NCBI GenBank assembly: GCA_947561715.1 | Contig: OX387199.1 | Span: 16,125,001 to 16,189,000, forward strand | Direction of reading: 5' to 3' | Origin: Ascidia mentula | Taxonomy: Eukaryota; Chordata; Ascidiacea; Phlebobranchia; Ascidiidae | Length of the DNA: 64,000 nt | In this document: in pieces, positions 25,275 through 37,584 of the stretch | How positions within the stretch are numbered: position 1 is the first letter of the stretch | Layout of the letters: the number at the start of each line of letters is the position of its first letter | Position numbers and translations under genes: made by a program | Notes under the pieces: generated by a model | Database searches by the model: none | Seen by the model: the letters and a program-made list of their open reading frames with translations, nothing else | What the model was told of the DNA's origin: nothing

Positions 25275-27143
25275 ATGGGACAAGTTGCAAGCTCCATTCA
25301 ATCTGGCATGAAAACCACCATGGATGAAAATTTTAAGCGACAGATGGATTTCCAGATGGATGCATTTCAAATGCAATTGGAACGCCAACTTGCAATGCAG
25401 GTTTGTTCGGACTAAATGATGTGTCTTGGCAATAAAACATGCTTTTATATATACACTGTAAATCATGTGATTATTTTACAACTTTGCAGAATGAAATTCG
25501 TGAAAGACAGATGAGTTTTCAGATTGCACGAGCAAGAGAAATTGTCAAATATTATGGAACATTTTATGGAGTTCTCGCAATTGGTTGCACTTTAGGGTAA
25601 AAACAGTTTAAAGTATTTCAGCCATTTGTTCTAATATTCATGGTCTATACTCAGCACCAAACTATCATGTACATCAATTTCATTGTATGTATTAAAAGTA
25701 TATATATATGAACTCATTGGAGATGTAAACTGTCCCTTTTTACAATAATGTTAATGGTCACCTTCATATGACAATGAATAGTATCAGTGTATGTTGCTGT
25801 TACCATTTTGATTTCCTGATTCCATACAGAGCAATGAAGACGAAGAAACCCACTGCCCTAATTCCACTTGTTCCACTGGGGTTTGTCTTGGCCTTTCAAC
25901 TCGACTCTGCATATGGAGGCCTGATGCAAAGAGCTAGAAGTAAGGAGTCGTAGTAATTTTTTAAGCATGTACATAATTAAGGCCCATTCCCTATGTGAAA
26001 TAGCTGAGTTTCATGTAATTGTGAATTGTTTGTTGTAAATGGCTGTAATATTTATGTGGTTTCCTAGAATTTAATGAGCCACCTCCTATTTCAAAGTAGT
26101 AATGTGTTACCATGTTACTGGTGTTCATGCGTTTCCAGTAATCATTGAGCAGTACATTGCTAAGCAAAGAATATTATTTGTTCCACTCCTTCTGTAAAGT
26201 GGAGTTTATGATTTGATTTAATGCTTTTGTAAATCAACTGAATACCTCATTTACAACATTCCGTGTAAACGTTCAATATACCACGACTAAATCAGCTGCA
26301 AGCCTAAAGGAAACTAATAACACAAATTGTAAATTATAGAAAAAAGACTTCGCAGAAAAGAACAGAACAAAAAATGCAATTAATTTATGCAAATGCTGAC
26401 ACTAGGTTAAATTTCAAATTAAATTATATCAAAAAATACTGATCTTTCCCCCAAACTTGAATGTGTTTATGTACAAAACAGTGCAATGTAAATTAGTATA
26501 TACCTAGTCTTTGTCCTGACTCCAACTGAGTAGAAACCAGTATTACAAGTTGCCCTACAACCTCCCAGACAGGATGTTTTGCCCAGTTTGTGATCAAGTT
26601 GCACACAGCAAAAAGCATTGTCGTTGAACCTTTAAAACATGAACCAAAAAACTTTTGTTATTTGAGCCCCCAAGGACTTTTCAAACAATGTGAGGTCACA
26701 TACAACAATAATACAGACAGTGACTTTTCATTGTTTGAAAATACAGCCACACATACAAGTAGTTACAATCACAAACTTTGTTTAAATCTAAATTGTAGAA
26801 TTGGTACGTACTGTTACTGGTTTATTTCCTACAAAATCTATCATTAAATGTCCATGATGATGTGAATTGTTGACTCACCATCCAAACCTTTGAAATGGTG
26901 GAAAAAATACTGTTACAAAAATTGATAAATTCTAGAAGTTGTGGGGTTTGAGGCCTCCATATAACTTATAGGTTTTAGCCTATGATACACTAACAACGCA
27001 TTTAGTTTTACCAGTGATCCATTTTTACAGCTGAAGCTGAGAAAATAATGGTTGAAGAGAGAGATATGTTAAAACTACCACACAACATGCCCACCTTCAA
27101 TTTGATCGAATCCAAGAGACTGGAAGCAAAGAAGAATCAATAG
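25275..27143 (+). CDS. PLGRKT: Plasminogen receptor (KT), PLGRKT
   Basis: Four exons: 25275-25400, 25490-25596, 25830-25939, 27031-27143; phases 0, 2, 1 close, giving 151 residues (human 147). Family blocks are clear: QLERQLAMQNEIRERQMSFQ before the first helix, REIVKYYGTFYGVLAIG, a KTKKPTALIPLVPLGFVLAFQLD loop and second helix, YGGLMQRA, then LKLPHNMPTFNLIESKR. It is a small two-helix membrane protein which in mammals exposes a C-terminal Lys that binds plasminogen. Here the end is EAKKNQ, so the terminal residue is Gln, with lysines three and four from the end. The plasminogen-binding role therefore may not apply. A poorly defined ~1.1-kb intron precedes the last exon. Confidence 0.92.
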
Positions 27144-29102
27144 AGTTATATGCCTCAAGTCATGTGTGTTGCAATTAATTACATACAAATATAAACGGGC
27201 TTGTGTTATGCAAGGGTTTACTTAAAACCTCATTTAAAAAAGTATCGTGTTTTTCAGTGGTTCAATACATTGTTTGGTGTTCTTTACATATACTAAACTT
27301 ATACCAATTTTTGTTACATCCGTGTTGTTTACTGCCTATGTTATGACTCCCCAAATTTGTCCAGAATAATTTAAAATTTGCTGTACTATGGGTTTGTTAT
27401 GAAACCTATGTATTGTTGTGTTAACTGTGCTACATTTATTACTTGAATTTTCAATACCATTACAACACCCGTCAGTATTTTTCAATCTACGATTACAGAG
27501 GGTGTTATATTCTGCGTAATTCTCTGACGTTCATTTGAATTTTTCAGCATTTCCAACGCTTTAAAAGGTGGTGTATTGAAGTGATTGGTTTCCAAAATTG
27601 TTGTGAAGCAACATTTGAAATTATTTTCATGATCATTTCACAATGCCCAAGCTTGAAAAACTTTTGGTTATCGTGGATGTTTTGGTCGCTATACAGCAGT
27701 CATGATAGTATTGCCAAACTCAACCTCTTAAATTGCGTGCAGTATCATTGAGAAGATCTGCTGTATACCGACAATACGTCGATCAAAATTAATAGGGATT
27801 TCGACCTTTTAAGTTATCTGTAATGTATACGCCCCCCAAATTTTGTTGTTGCCCGTGTCACAGCATGAACCACGCACACACCTTTTTACGTGGACCAGCA
27901 TGGCACATCCTTTGCGCTCACCCTATTCTCGACTTTTGCTTCATTTCCCTTTAGTGCCATGACACGAAAATTTGTTGCCTGTTTAATTTTCGGTTTCGGT
28001 GTTTCCCCTTTTTCATCAGTCGTACATTACCTGAACTGTTTGGCGCGTACTTTTCTCTTTATAATTCAAGAGAATAATATTCAATATTGTGTGGATACAG
28101 ATAGAGACAGACGTAGCAGGGATCTGTATAACTTTCCGCGTGATGCAAATCTGGGGTTGCCAGACGTGTGGAAATTTGCTACCTGCGTCCGAGAAAAATA
28201 ACAAGAAATGTCCCAATGTCCGAAATTTTGAACATGAGCTAAAGGCTGTGAATCAACGTCACGTTCTGTGGTTGTGACGCCCGAGACTGAAACAAACCGT
28301 CAGGAATTCCACAGCAGTGACATACGACGATTTTTATGTTACAGCATGTTTTTTTGTCATATTGCTGCTCGTATGTTATTGGAATTTCCTCCCCCCAACT
28401 TTCTTACAGGAAGTCGTTTCCTAGCGTTTATTAACACGAGAACCTCGTAACCACGTTATCACTTCCAACATAAACAAAGTGACGCATTATAACGTATGAC
28501 GCTTTTGTAAAGCAACATTTTTATCAATGGAACCTCTGTTAACTATAATAGGCTATGTCTAAATGTTAAGGGTTAAAAAACGACTCGCATTAAGAATACA
28601 AAAAACGGGGACTGCGGCGGGATTTTATATAGAGTTGTAGACTCTTGACCTAATGACTGGATTAGAATGCATCTCTATATTGAAATGTAGGCTACGTGTT
28701 GTGAATTTTCCAAAAGTAGTTATCTTGTGTATGATAGGTCGTATACTTTGTCTTGAAGGGTCAACTTCGTGATTGTATGTGTTATTTTTGGGAAATACCT
28801 GATGGAATACCTAAAATTGTACCTCATGTACAACGGTTAGTGTGAGCGTTCAGTATACCACGACCAAAATATATCAAAAAAATGTTTCAATATTGGAGAC
28901 AAAAAGTTGGTGACTGGCATAACTCTGTCTGGAATTGTGGCCGAAATGGTAACCCTACGTAAATAAGCCATGATACCTAATTTATAGTTTGTTCTTCTTT
29001 TATTCCACTGGCATGTAGGAATAATATAAAGACCTATGTTTTTTGTGTGTGTCTGTATAGGCTATTGAGGCAACAAGGGCTATAAAAACTTGGAGGCGAT
29101 TC
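27144..29102. other. Gene-poor stretch
   Basis: About 2 kb of AT-rich sequence after PLGRKT. Only short open frames without splice context or recognisable similarity. I see no supported gene, RNA or mobile element. Confidence 0.4.
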
Positions 29103-29204
29103 TTAAAAATTGACTTTTTTTAGGATTTCTTCACTGTTTTGAGTCCCAGGGTCACCGGACTGCGGTTTAGTAAATTTGCTTGGCCAGAAACCAAATCCAA
29201 TGTA
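29103..29204 (-). CDS. Candidate terminal exon of an unknown gene
   Basis: Minus-strand exon with a strong acceptor (CTCTTTCTGTTTTAG before 29204), open for 33 codons in phase 0 to a TAA: YIGFGFWPSKF ... EEILKKVNF. A second phase is also open, so the frame is uncertain. No partner exon identified. Could be a chance frame. Confidence 0.25.
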   Translation of the reverse strand, partial: YIGFGFWPSKFTKPQSGDPGTQNSEEILKKVNF

Positions 29205-29711
29205 CTAAAACAGAAAGAGTTTATCATATAAAATGCACAAATAGGTGCCAGTAAACAGCCTATAAGTTATCACTGCAACTATAACTTGCCAACGGTAAAT
29301 TACTGCTTCACGATATCGCGTTGCAGATGCTCTTGCAACAATCGCCAATTGTTCTTTCACTCATTATCACAACAATATCGGTTTCCAAACAAACTTCATC
29401 GCTATAGACCTTCGATCAACAGCCGAGCATCATTCAATTGGGAAATCTTGTCAATATTTTTAATGCAATACTGGTTTAATGCGCCTTTGCTTAACACCAA
29501 AAAAATTATTATATTGCACAACAAAACTAGCACTAAGTAACAAAATGACATATTAAACATATGCATAGTACACACAGCTACAAGGGAGAGCTAAGTAAAG
29601 GCTTGCAATAGCATTGTTAGAAACACGAAGTTGATAGAGGTAACTCATTGCAAAACCTAAGTGAAGTAGTAGCCAAAATTATGCCATGGCTGTGAGGATG
29701 CATTGAATCTT

Positions 29712-30305
29712 TTAAGGGAGCAGCATCAGTTCGCTGTTGCGATTTTGATTATTTGATGAAACTCCAAAGCGAAGCCAGACAAGAGACTCCCGACCAAAAA
29801 AGCATGCCGCAATTTCCGCAAAATCCTCCAATTCCCTTTGCTGTGAACCTATGAGCGTACCATGATAAGACTCGGTAGGCAACTTCTTTTTCCACAATTT
29901 TAGCAGCAGGCCATTTTCATTTAGCATTGCTATGGACGGATACTGCCAAGGTTTGCTGTTCAAAGCAAAATCCGCACACGAACGTTCATCTGGCTGCTGA
30001 AAATCGACCAGAATTCGATGGTTGCTTAACTTCAGTCGTTTGGCCGTTGGAAATGCCTCGTTCAAAACTTGCCGGGCCTTTCCGCGCCCGAAAACTTGCT
30101 TCGAAGTGCTGTCGTTGATGCTGAAATCAAGCAATTGAATCAAACCTTCTGCTTTTTTGTGTTCGCTGGTCGGTGTAATGCTGATGTGAAAGAGTTCGCG
30201 GCGCGCGAAACTCTCTTTGAAGGAGTAGAAAAGTGTGTAGCCATTGTCATGTCCAGCGCTCAGCTCAAGCTTGACGATGAAATGGTATGAAGAGTGTTTT
30301 CTGCC
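29712..30305 (-). CDS. C-terminal exon of an unrecognised protein
   Basis: The minus strand is open for 197 codons from an acceptor (GGTGGATTCAG) at 30306 to a TAA, with no ATG in the first half, so an upstream exon must supply the start. The composition is protein-like: KLELSAGHDNGYTLFYSFKE, LKLSNHRILVDFQQPDE, ELEDFAEIAACFFGRESLVW. No domain recognised. The same-strand kinase gene to the right has its own stop, so this is probably a separate gene, or an alternative 3' end reached through unseen exons. Confidence 0.45.
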   Translation of the reverse strand, partial: GRKHSSYHFIVKLELSAGHDNGYTLFYSFKESFARRELFHISITPTSEHKKAEGLIQLLDFSINDSTSKQVFGRGKARQVLNEAFPTAKRLKLSNHRILVDFQQPDERSCADFALNSKPWQYPSIAMLNENGLLLKLWKKKLPTESYHGTLIGSQQRELEDFAEIAACFFGRESLVWLRFGVSSNNQNRNSELMLLP

Positions 30306-31916
30306 CTGAATCCACCTTCAGTAAGAAAGAAAAAGAAAAGGTTTGCCTTTTGTTAATTCAAAACAAGTTTGCATTTATCCTTTTTTAACAACTGATTAGG
30401 ACAGTCTTGCTTAATCAAAGACATTTTTGTCTGATTAAGCGCAATGTGGCGTGCTTAATTTTTCAAATATCGCTTTAACACATTTATCAGGAAATAGTGG
30501 CTATTGTGCAAGCTGCATACAGATGGCCACTATTTCGACTTATAAGGTCTCATCAGTGCAGCTAGTGGCTATGATTCAGCTTCGCGGCAAACTGATAAGA
30601 CCGAGTCCACACAGAAACTGGGATATGTATTGGAAAACTAAAATCGCCAAACGGGCGCCTTCGCAGTATCATATATGACAATACTGCCTTCAAAGCTCAA
30701 ATTTGAACAACGCCGAACAAAGCGCGGAAAAGAAAAGAAAAAACATAAACATTTTAATGTTGTGGCATGGAATAAAAAATAAATATACTTAAACTCCAAC
30801 CTAATCCCGCAAGCAATATCGAATACACAACATCTTTCATTTTAGTATTTTGGTTCGTGAGTAATTTGGAGCCGGTTCCCAAAGAAGGAACAGAACCTTG
30901 CCATAGATGCGACACTAACAATGTATTGAAGACAAAAAAACTTAATCTTTAGGTCTTGTATATGTCAAGGCTCTCGGAAGTGATATCTTGAAAGACGGTC
31001 CGTAAAATTATCGCCGTATACGTTGAATACGTTAAATCGCTCCGTGGTGCAAAAAATGTTCGTTATAAGTATCCAGTTATAAGATGGTTACAAAGGTAAA
31101 TAATGCCTTATTCGCTTTCTTTGACTTACCATTAGGTCTGGTTGATACGCTATTGTTTGGATAGCGTTTTTTGGATGCGCTCTACCTTGTTTGTAGCAGT
31201 AATAGATGTATTAATACTCAAAACCGTAATAACAAAAAATAAATAAAACTTTAAACATGTCTAACGTATATCTAACAACAACAGTTATATTTGATTCTGG
31301 TAGAACCTGAAACATTATTTAAAACAAAAGTAGTTTCTATTTTTACCTTGTCGGTAACACGGATCTAAACATTCGATTTATTCTTGAAGTTTTCCTGCAA
31401 CAACAAAGGTTATTGTGACATGAACGTAACATGTTGCGAAAACAAAAATAAAATAACTATAGTTGTTTTCATTATAATGGAGATCATTTTAATTCCTCAG
31501 CTTTAAATAAGCAACACAACAAACTCCTCTTTCGAAACAATATTTATATTTTTCCGTTTCCGCCAACAGCAATAAATACCTGCGTGTTGATTGTACAAGT
31601 TCAACAGAAGCGCCGTCAGCATCAACGGGAAAAATTGACGAACCTAATAATTTAATCAAAGTTAAATGTTGTATCAAATTTCAAAGGAAGAGGGAATCTG
31701 TAACAGTACAGTTTATAAGGTAGCACAATTTGCACGCTGTCTTAATCTTGCTTCATATTTTTGATCGGGCGTCGAAAAAAAGAAGAGGGGCACCTTTTCA
31801 TTATCATCACAAAGAATTTGTTAAGCTTTTAAATTTTTTAATGGATTTTGTGTACCAAGTAATGGAAAGGCAGAGATCAAGCTGCAGACAGCCAGAGATA
31901 GATCAACTCAAAGTAA
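30306..31916. other. Spacer with a possible small exon
   Basis: No gene supported. A minus-strand exon-like piece near 31575-31632 (acceptor TAAATTATTAG, donor AG/GTATTTA) reads SSIFPVDADGASVELVQSTR, but it does not join in frame to 29712-30305. A short inverted copy of the dispersed repeat seen at 39110-39265 lies at about 30533-30572. Confidence 0.35.
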
Positions 31917-34076
31917 TTATCCCAGCCAACCTTTCAAGCTTTCCAAAATACGGGAAGAGCGAGCATTTGAATCTCGGAATGGGGATTCGAAAGTGTGGAG
32001 ACCAACTCTCATGCCTGGAGTCGCAGATTGGCTTTTGGTAACAAATATAGGAGCAGCATTGGAATGGATGTTGTGCGTGTCCTTAAATTCCTCGAAGATG
32101 TTTGCAACTGCAGGTATTTTAGTAATATAATAAATCATTTTTTCGTTGTTTATCAATAAAATATTTAAAATATAAAGTTACGGTGATATTGTTTTCACAC
32201 TGCATCATGTTAAGTTGCGCTCAATATGAGCATGGAACGAAGACGCGTCCCTGTACAATAGAGCAGTTTTGTTTACAAGATCTTAATTGCACGAAAGAAT
32301 TACATGCTACTTCATATTGGACCTTGTCTGCTTGTGTGACGACGTTTTGGTTCTTCGTCCCAACAAACAGTCATGATATCTTTCAGTAGTTGAAATATTT
32401 TCTTGTCATCGGGATTTGCAATTTTTTTCTCAACATCCTCAACAAGGCAGATATTAGGTCGAAGCTTTCGTTCGGTTGATATGATCAGCAATAAAAGACA
32501 ATCGTTTCGTAGCCCGCAATCTTCGTACACCGATTTTCTGGTGATAATTTCGAACAAAACCATACTGTAGCTGCGGAGAAAATCATTCCTTGTGATCTTT
32601 TAAGTCATTTGAAACACTAAGACTCAATAATTTCTTCTATTGCTGCAATACGGCTCTTCTGGCAATAATTTTATTACACCGACGTTTCGGCCACCATACA
32701 ATAAAATTAGTGCCAGAGGAGCCGTAATGAGGCAATAAAAACATGACTGGCAGCATTAGCGATAATAATTTCTTCACTAGGCAGCAATGCCAAACAGCTT
32801 TAATGTCATTTGCAATTGTGTGTTAGTGGCCATTGAACACAAGATTTCCTTAACTTTTTTATGAGTTTTGCGCTTTAACATACATTCCTGTGGTAGGGCT
32901 ATATAGCTACAGTGTTTTTGTCATAGTAATCCGGTATTGATGATCTCACCTGTACATATCTGTGGCAGGAGTGCGCGTAGCTTGGCACGGATTTCGAAGA
33001 AATTCTGGTGATGTGTATGCAGGGGTATGTTGTTGGGTCGGAGGTGCTTCCATTGTAGTGGTTTGCAAGCCTGTCGCTCTAATGATTTTTGCAGCTCCAA
33101 AATCGGCTGGAAATTAGGACAGGCAAAATATAATTGGCTTTCGGAAAAACGATGTTGTTTATATTATTATTATTTTGTAATCACAATGGTTTTAAATTTT
33201 TCATTGCCTACCCAGTTTGATATCAAGTGTTTTGGTCAACAACACGTTGTCTGGCTTCACGTCTTCGTGACAAACTTCCTTTCCCGGAGCGAAGTTGTGC
33301 AAATACTCCAAAGCTGAATCAAGCTGGAAGGCAAATTTCAGTCTCGTTGACCAACTGATGTTAGGAACGGTTTCATTCTTGAGGTAAGTATCCAAGTTTC
33401 CCCCGTTCAGGTATTCGAGAATAATGCAAACGTTGTTTGACCAACTTGCAACTCCGCGTACTTGAACGATGTAATCGTTTTCCGTAAGTCTGGAGAGTAT
33501 GTTTGCTTCTCGTTTGACACTAAAAGAAATTGAAAAATGTTTTTGATTCCAGATAGGAATAGTAGTTAAAAAGTCCACACATTCCTCATCAATAAATAAA
33601 CAAACAAATCATTCCAGAATGGCAATCTTACTTTCTGATGCGCTTTTCTATCACCGCCTTAGCACCAGTTAAGCTGAAGCATTTCACTACAACTTTGCCG
33701 AGTTCCGGATGATAGCAGACTCGGGCGGAACCGAAAGTTCCACACCCAAGGTAATCGTCATCGTTAAAACTCGTCATTAGTTCACACGCATCATGGTCAT
33801 TCAACCGTGACGAAAAACGCAACTCCTCGTCCTGGAAATGCAAATAGGAATGAGAGGTGATTTTTTTAAATACATTTTGTCGCTGAGTTTTTAACTTTAC
33901 TAAGAAAACCTTGTATTCATGGTTCCGACTTCGCGTCAACAGTGGGTCTGACGTCACAATGCAAAAATTTACCTTTAGGCGAAGTAAATCGTCTGGAATT
34001 AAGCGCAACTCGCGCGAAAATCGCAGAATATGAGGCAAAAAACTCTTAATCAAATTATAAATGTTTTCTCCTAATC
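31917..34076 (-). CDS. TKL/RIPK-like protein kinase
   Basis: Six exons in minus order: 34076-33973, 33831-33632, 33519-33212, 33106-32950, 32570-32323, 32107-31917; phases close over about 401 codons to a TAA. The first coding exon is incomplete: this model opens in phase 1 without an ATG. All kinase elements are present: LGCGTFGSARV glycine loop, VVVK lysine, KREANIL alpha-C Glu, CHEDVKPDNVLL catalytic loop (HED instead of HRD), ADFGAAK, and TPAYTSPEFL in place of APE. It should be an active kinase. The overall style (LEYLNGGNLDTYL, TPATDMYSYSMVLFEI, DIMTVCWDEEPKRRHT) places it in the tyrosine-kinase-like group near RIPK. The ~60-residue C-terminal tail has no recognised domain. Confidence 0.8.
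32646..32730. mobile_element. Short palindromic MITE in kinase intron
   Basis: Inverted arms CAATACGGCTCTTCTGGCA...ATTTTATT and AATAAAATTAGTGCCAGAGG...CGTAATG surround CACCGACGTTTCGGCC. It lies between kinase exons. The ACCGACGTTTCG core is shared with the larger element at 60576-60741. Confidence 0.6.
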
Positions 34077-34563
34077 CTGTAGGTCACACTAAGACAAAAA
34101 ACATAGGAGATGAGCTTTGGTGTCCGTCTGCTGTCAGTTTAAGACTTATTCGCCGCAGTAAAACCGCACACAACAGCCAAGTTGTTGCGTAAAATCTCCC
34201 AAAAAAGTGATTTAGGGTTGCGCTACACGCGTTTCAGAAAATAACTCTATCTAAATTAATGCATTTAGTCAATCTTTATCTGCAACATTGTGACGTCAGA
34301 ACGATTGATGACGTGTGGTCGGAGTCATGAATAATGACCTCCACATATTGTATTCCTTACACAACTTGAAACAAACGCTGCGACATAAAATGATATACTG
34401 CTTTCATCCGTATAATTATGTACAAAATTATTATGTACAAAATTTTGTAAAGATTTACTATATATTGACAAACACTTGGTCGATTTACATTGACTAATAG
34501 ACCTCACAATAGAAGCTTTTATGCCATTTCATCTGTATAGCGATTAGGCAATTATTTACATAC

Positions 34564-34581
34564 CACTGTATCGTCATCCAT
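34564..34581 (-). CDS. Possible first exon of the kinase gene
   Basis: The minus strand reads ATG GAT GAC GAT ACA GTG followed by GTATGT, encoding MDDDTV. It lies about 490 bp upstream of the kinase exon at 34076. Its phase (0) does not match that exon (phase 1), so another small exon or a different start would be needed. Weak. Confidence 0.2.
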
Positions 34582-34689
34582 TTTTTGCCTTCTTCGGTTG
34601 TTATTGACAAACAGGTGATGCTCTCCGTTTGTCTTGTCGGTATCTCATACTTCCATCATGCAGAAAACAAAACATAAAGTACCTATTCA

Positions 34690-35750
34690 TGGTCTATTAC
34701 CCATATTTGACTGTCTACAAAAATCGTGTTTTTCATTAACAAAAATCACGTCCCTTGTTTGTCAAAAACCATCGTTGGCCTGTCTGCTCAAAAATCATAT
34801 GACGTTTGTTTAACAAGCCTTACTTTCAACTACAACGTTTCCCATACTTTTCCTTTAGTTCATGTTCTACAGGACTGTCTTTCAGCTTCGACGCGACCAA
34901 ATTCTTGAGGTTTTCATTCAAATAGAAAATACTCGAAGCGTGACCACGTGAAACTTGATCAGCAAAAAGTGTTACTAAGTTTAAAACTGTTACCTCACTA
35001 ACATCCTATGGTGAAATGTTGTTTTAGTGAGTCTACCTAACCTACATGACTATCCCTGTTCTGGGACGCGTACGTAGATCATTAACAAGATCTCTTTGTA
35101 AAGATTTCGGAAATTCCTAGAGTAAAATACGTGTATGTAACCCGGCCCCACAGGTACGAGAAGTTTATGTACGGCAAACAAAGCGGGGCGTTTAATTTTT
35201 AACACGGTTTTCAATGATTGAGCCGAACAGCTTTTCAGTTGCGCGATTATGGGATACAAATTTAACTTGGTAATTCTGTAATGAACACAATTGAGTATTA
35301 CTGCAAGCCATCATATACGCGTCTGATGCATGATATTAAGGCGAATCACTTTTACGTTGCCTGCAGCTCTGCAACACTGTTGTTGTGAAACCACTTCATA
35401 TTTAAATGAACATTTACCGTCAATGCTTGAACAAAAACAAAGGTTGTATTGCACTCAGGAGTCATGATATAAAAGCGAGTGTTGTTATACTTAGGGAGGA
35501 AATCTTTCCACAATATATATTTTGTATATTTGTTTCGCACGCACATGGTTATTAATTATCTTTTGTTTCACCCAACGTTTTGTACATTTCACTTGAAATT
35601 GAAGGTACAACTTTATCAAACATATTTTTGATCAATTTTGAAGGATATAATTGCAAAAAAAGTAGCGGCGACAAAAAATCTTAAAAAAGTTTTGCTGTAT
35701 CGAATGACGTCAGACAAGGCGTGTTTCCTCAGGAGAAAAGGCTTTACTTA
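34690..35750. repeat. Truncated outer unit of the sulfotransferase array
   Basis: Shares long blocks with 36660-37350 and 41085-41840, including CTGTTCTGGGACGCGTACGT, GGCAAACAAAGC and the TTCAATGATTGA...AACAGC stretch. No sulfotransferase exons follow it; the minisatellite does. It is the remnant of a third repeat unit. Confidence 0.65.
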
Positions 35751-36059
35751 CATGTGACAAGCGCCTCATTTGCAAATTGCCGAAGCAGCAAAATATATAT
35801 ATAGTAAGACGGGGAAATCAACGCGGACCGGCGGAAAACTAGTTGTTATTTGAATACACACACACCATTATTTTGGTGATTTTAAAATAACAGTCTATAG
35901 ATTAGATCGCTACAAACTGAATTTTGCGGAACCTTAATGTCCCAGGAAGCACTCCAAGGGGTTCTGTCAACTTAAAAGGTTCCATATAAGTCAATAAATA
36001 CTGAAATATTCTGTTGAAAGGCGTATTTGTGAAACGACACCACACGGACGTAAAAAAAA

Positions 36060-36655
36060 TTATCTTTTAGCTCAATCGAGTGAATATTACTTACAATAAC
36101 CCTCTAGCTCCATCACGCGAATGATAAAAAAGATAGTCCTTTAGCTCCGCCACATGGATGTTACTTTAAATAGACCTCTAGCTCCACCAAATGGGGGATG
36201 AAAATAGATTGTCCTCTAGCTCCACCACACGGATGTTACTTTAAATAGACCTCTAGCTCCATCACGCAGAGGATAAAAAAAGATAGTCCTCTAGCTCCAC
36301 CACACGGATGTTACGTTAAGTAGACCTCTAGCTCCACCAAATGGGGGATGAAAATAGATAGTCCTCTAGCTCCACCACACGGATGTTACTTTAAATAGAC
36401 CTCTAGCTCCATCACGCAGAGGATAAAAAAAGATAGTCCTCTAGCTCCACCACACGGATGTTACTTTAAATAGACCTCTAGCTCCATCACGCGGATGACA
36501 AAAAAGATAGTTCTTTAGCTCCACCACACGGATGTTACTTTAAATAGACCTCTATCTCCATCACGCTGAGGATAAAAAAGATTGTCTTCTAGTTCTACTA
36601 CACGGATGTTACTTTAAATAGATCTCCAGCTACACCACAGGGAGGATAAAAAAAG
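36060..36655. repeat. Minisatellite, ~75-bp dimeric unit
   Basis: About eight copies of a two-part unit. One half is CTCTAGCTCCACCACACGG plus ATGTTACTTTAAATAGAC; the other starts CTCTAGCTCCATCACGC and ends GGATAAAAAAAGATAGTC. The halves (about 40 and 35 bp) are related to each other. Diverged single units recur at 41875-41925 and 42456-42560 in the next array unit. Confidence 0.9.
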
Positions 36656-36659
36656 ATTA

Positions 36660-37584
36660 AGGTTTTATGATAGTCCACGTTTAATGTGTTTGCAAAGTGC
36701 CAGCTCAGTCCGTGGTTTTAATGATGAAACAACTCTTTGATATTCTGCTCTACGGGGTATCACTTATTCTCCGGTATTCTCGTTCACTTGATGCACACAA
36801 CGTTCCCCACACTTCATTAGTTTTAAGTTCTACATGAATGATTTCCAGACCAGATTCTTGAAGTTGTTTTTCACATTCGTAAGAAAACACTCGAAGCGTG
36901 ACTGCGTGGAAGATGAAATCTTTACCTTGCTAACATTCTTTGATGAATTGTTGTTTTAGTGAATTTGTACATAAATAGCATGCCTATCGCTGTTCTGGGA
37001 CGCGTACGTACATTACTAACAAATCTCTTTGCCAACAGTTACCAGAAGTTTTCGTATGGCAAACAAAGCAGCGCGTTTAATTTTCTACACGGTTTTCAAT
37101 GAATGAACCAAACAGTTTTTTCGGTTGCTCGATTCTGGGATACAACTTTAACGTGTTTAAATACAAACACAATTTTATATTACTGCAAGCCATCATATAC
37201 GCGTATGGTGCATGATATTAAGGCGTATCTATTAGTCCGTTGCCTGCAGCTCTGCAAAACTGTCGTGAACTGCTTCATGTTTAAATTAACATTTACTCTC
37301 AATGCTTAAACAAAAACATAGATTGTATTGTAATTTACAAAACGTAGCGGTTGCACTGGTGATTGAGGTGAAACTTTACAAATTTGATAGCTAAATTATT
37401 ATGGTGATAGCAAAATCCTTGCAATCGCACTTTGTTTGAAATAAGCAGAAATACGTTTTACATCAGATCGGGAAAATGTACAGGCCACCATATCCCACTT
37501 TATCCACGGAGATGTTACATTACAGTTTGACGACTATATACACACACTAATTTTGTGGCTTGCTGGTGTTCGCAAACGACTCTC
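36660..37584. repeat. Array unit flank, 3' of sulfotransferase copy 1
   Basis: Homologous to 41085-41840 plus 42570-42871, the flank of copy 2. No coding feature. With the gene it makes a tandem unit of about 4.4-5 kb. Confidence 0.6.

Noticed and set aside
27890..28201. 103-codon plus-strand ORF
   Set aside because: No motif, no splice context, and an antisense frame is equally open; length is within chance for this region.
31730..32041. 103-codon plus-strand ORF
   Set aside because: Overlaps the last kinase exon on the opposite strand, which is supported by splice phase and protein continuity.
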